Source: an uncultured Christensenellaceae bacterium
GTDB lineage: Bacteria > Bacillota > Clostridia > Christensenellales > Pumilibacteraceae
Direction of reading: 5' to 3'
Length of the DNA stretch: 13,906 bases
NCBI GenBank assembly: GCA_910587805.1
Contig: CAJUNM010000039.1
Span: 1 to 13,906 of the forward strand
The notes below the pieces were generated by a model that was not told where the DNA came from, made no database searches, and saw nothing but the letters and a program-made list of their open reading frames with translations. Shown here piece by piece: positions 13,901 through 13,906 of the stretch. A program made the translations under genes and the position numbers. The stretch's first letter is position 1, and each line of letters begins with the position of its first letter.

Positions 13901-13906
13901 ATGGCA
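13901..13906 (+). CDS. Start of transposase OrfA of the insertion sequence (partial)
   Basis: Only ATG GCA (Met-Ala) is inside the window. GGAGGTG (13887-13893) lies at good distance before it, and the position directly after the terminal repeat is where IS3-family orfA begins. The identification depends wholly on the terminal-repeat match. Confidence 0.5.

Noticed and set aside
1..13906. CRISPR arrays, tRNA or rRNA genes.
   Set aside because: No regularly spaced direct repeats and no tRNA- or rRNA-like segments were seen on either strand.

Overview
The window looks like a chromosomal segment of an anaerobic member of the Bacillota (Clostridia-like, probably a host- or gut-associated lineage known mainly from metagenomes). 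This rests on CdaA-type c-di-AMP synthesis, adjacent DUF421 and DUF4363 genes, Shine-Dalgarno sites of the AGGAGG type, consensus TATAAT promoters, frequent ATA codons and two lipobox lipoproteins. Species or family cannot be fixed from the sequence alone. Almost all genes are on the minus strand; only one small membrane-protein gene (2090-2500) and the start of an insertion element at the right edge are on the plus strand.

Layout on the minus strand, from low to high coordinates. (1) 1-1786: an operon reading cdaA, a 45-codon gene that is only the membrane-anchor part of a YbbR/CdaR protein, and a DUF1015 (SerK/SbnI-like) gene that runs off the left edge. The genes are separated by 2 nt and then overlap in a TAATG. 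A good sigma-A-type promoter lies at 1866-1894. (2) 1787-2089: divergent promoter region for cdaA and for the plus-strand gene 2090-2500, a Lys-rich single-span membrane protein of unknown function. A bidirectional-looking terminator (2520-2546) separates it from the convergent operon. (3) 2581-5893: holA (DNA polymerase III delta), a polytopic membrane protein and a lipoprotein with an M28-peptidase fold whose metal ligands are lost, linked by two ATGA stop/start overlaps. The holA promoter sits so close to the start codon that the transcript should be almost leaderless. (4) 6002-7103: a DUF421 membrane protein followed by DUF4363, a known pairing. (5) 7104-7363: non-coding, with the DUF421 promoter, an imperfect inverted-repeat element of about 90 bp and a clear intrinsic terminator for the operon to its right. 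(6) 7364-13685: a two-gene surface glycan operon. A lipoprotein with an Ig-like domain and five CBM6/35-like beta-sandwich modules is followed 10 nt later by a domain-swapped GH3 glycosidase held in the membrane at both ends and carrying a cytoplasmic coiled-coil tail. Its promoter is overlapped by a perfect 17-bp palindrome, with a second dyad in the leader. (7) 13850-13906: the left end of an IS3-family-like insertion sequence and the first two codons of its transposase gene.

How the parts could work together: the GH3/CBM operon would bind and trim an extracellular beta-linked glycan at the cell surface, with expression probably controlled by a repressor at the palindromes. No transporter is visible in the window. 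The cdaA operon makes c-di-AMP, but its usual regulatory partner CdaR has been reduced to a membrane anchor. The holA operon joins a core replication gene to two envelope proteins of unknown role. The best candidates for something undescribed are the CdaR stub, the metal-less M28 lipoprotein with a histone-like cytoplasmic tail, and the doubly anchored GH3 with an intracellular coiled coil next to a five-module binding lipoprotein.
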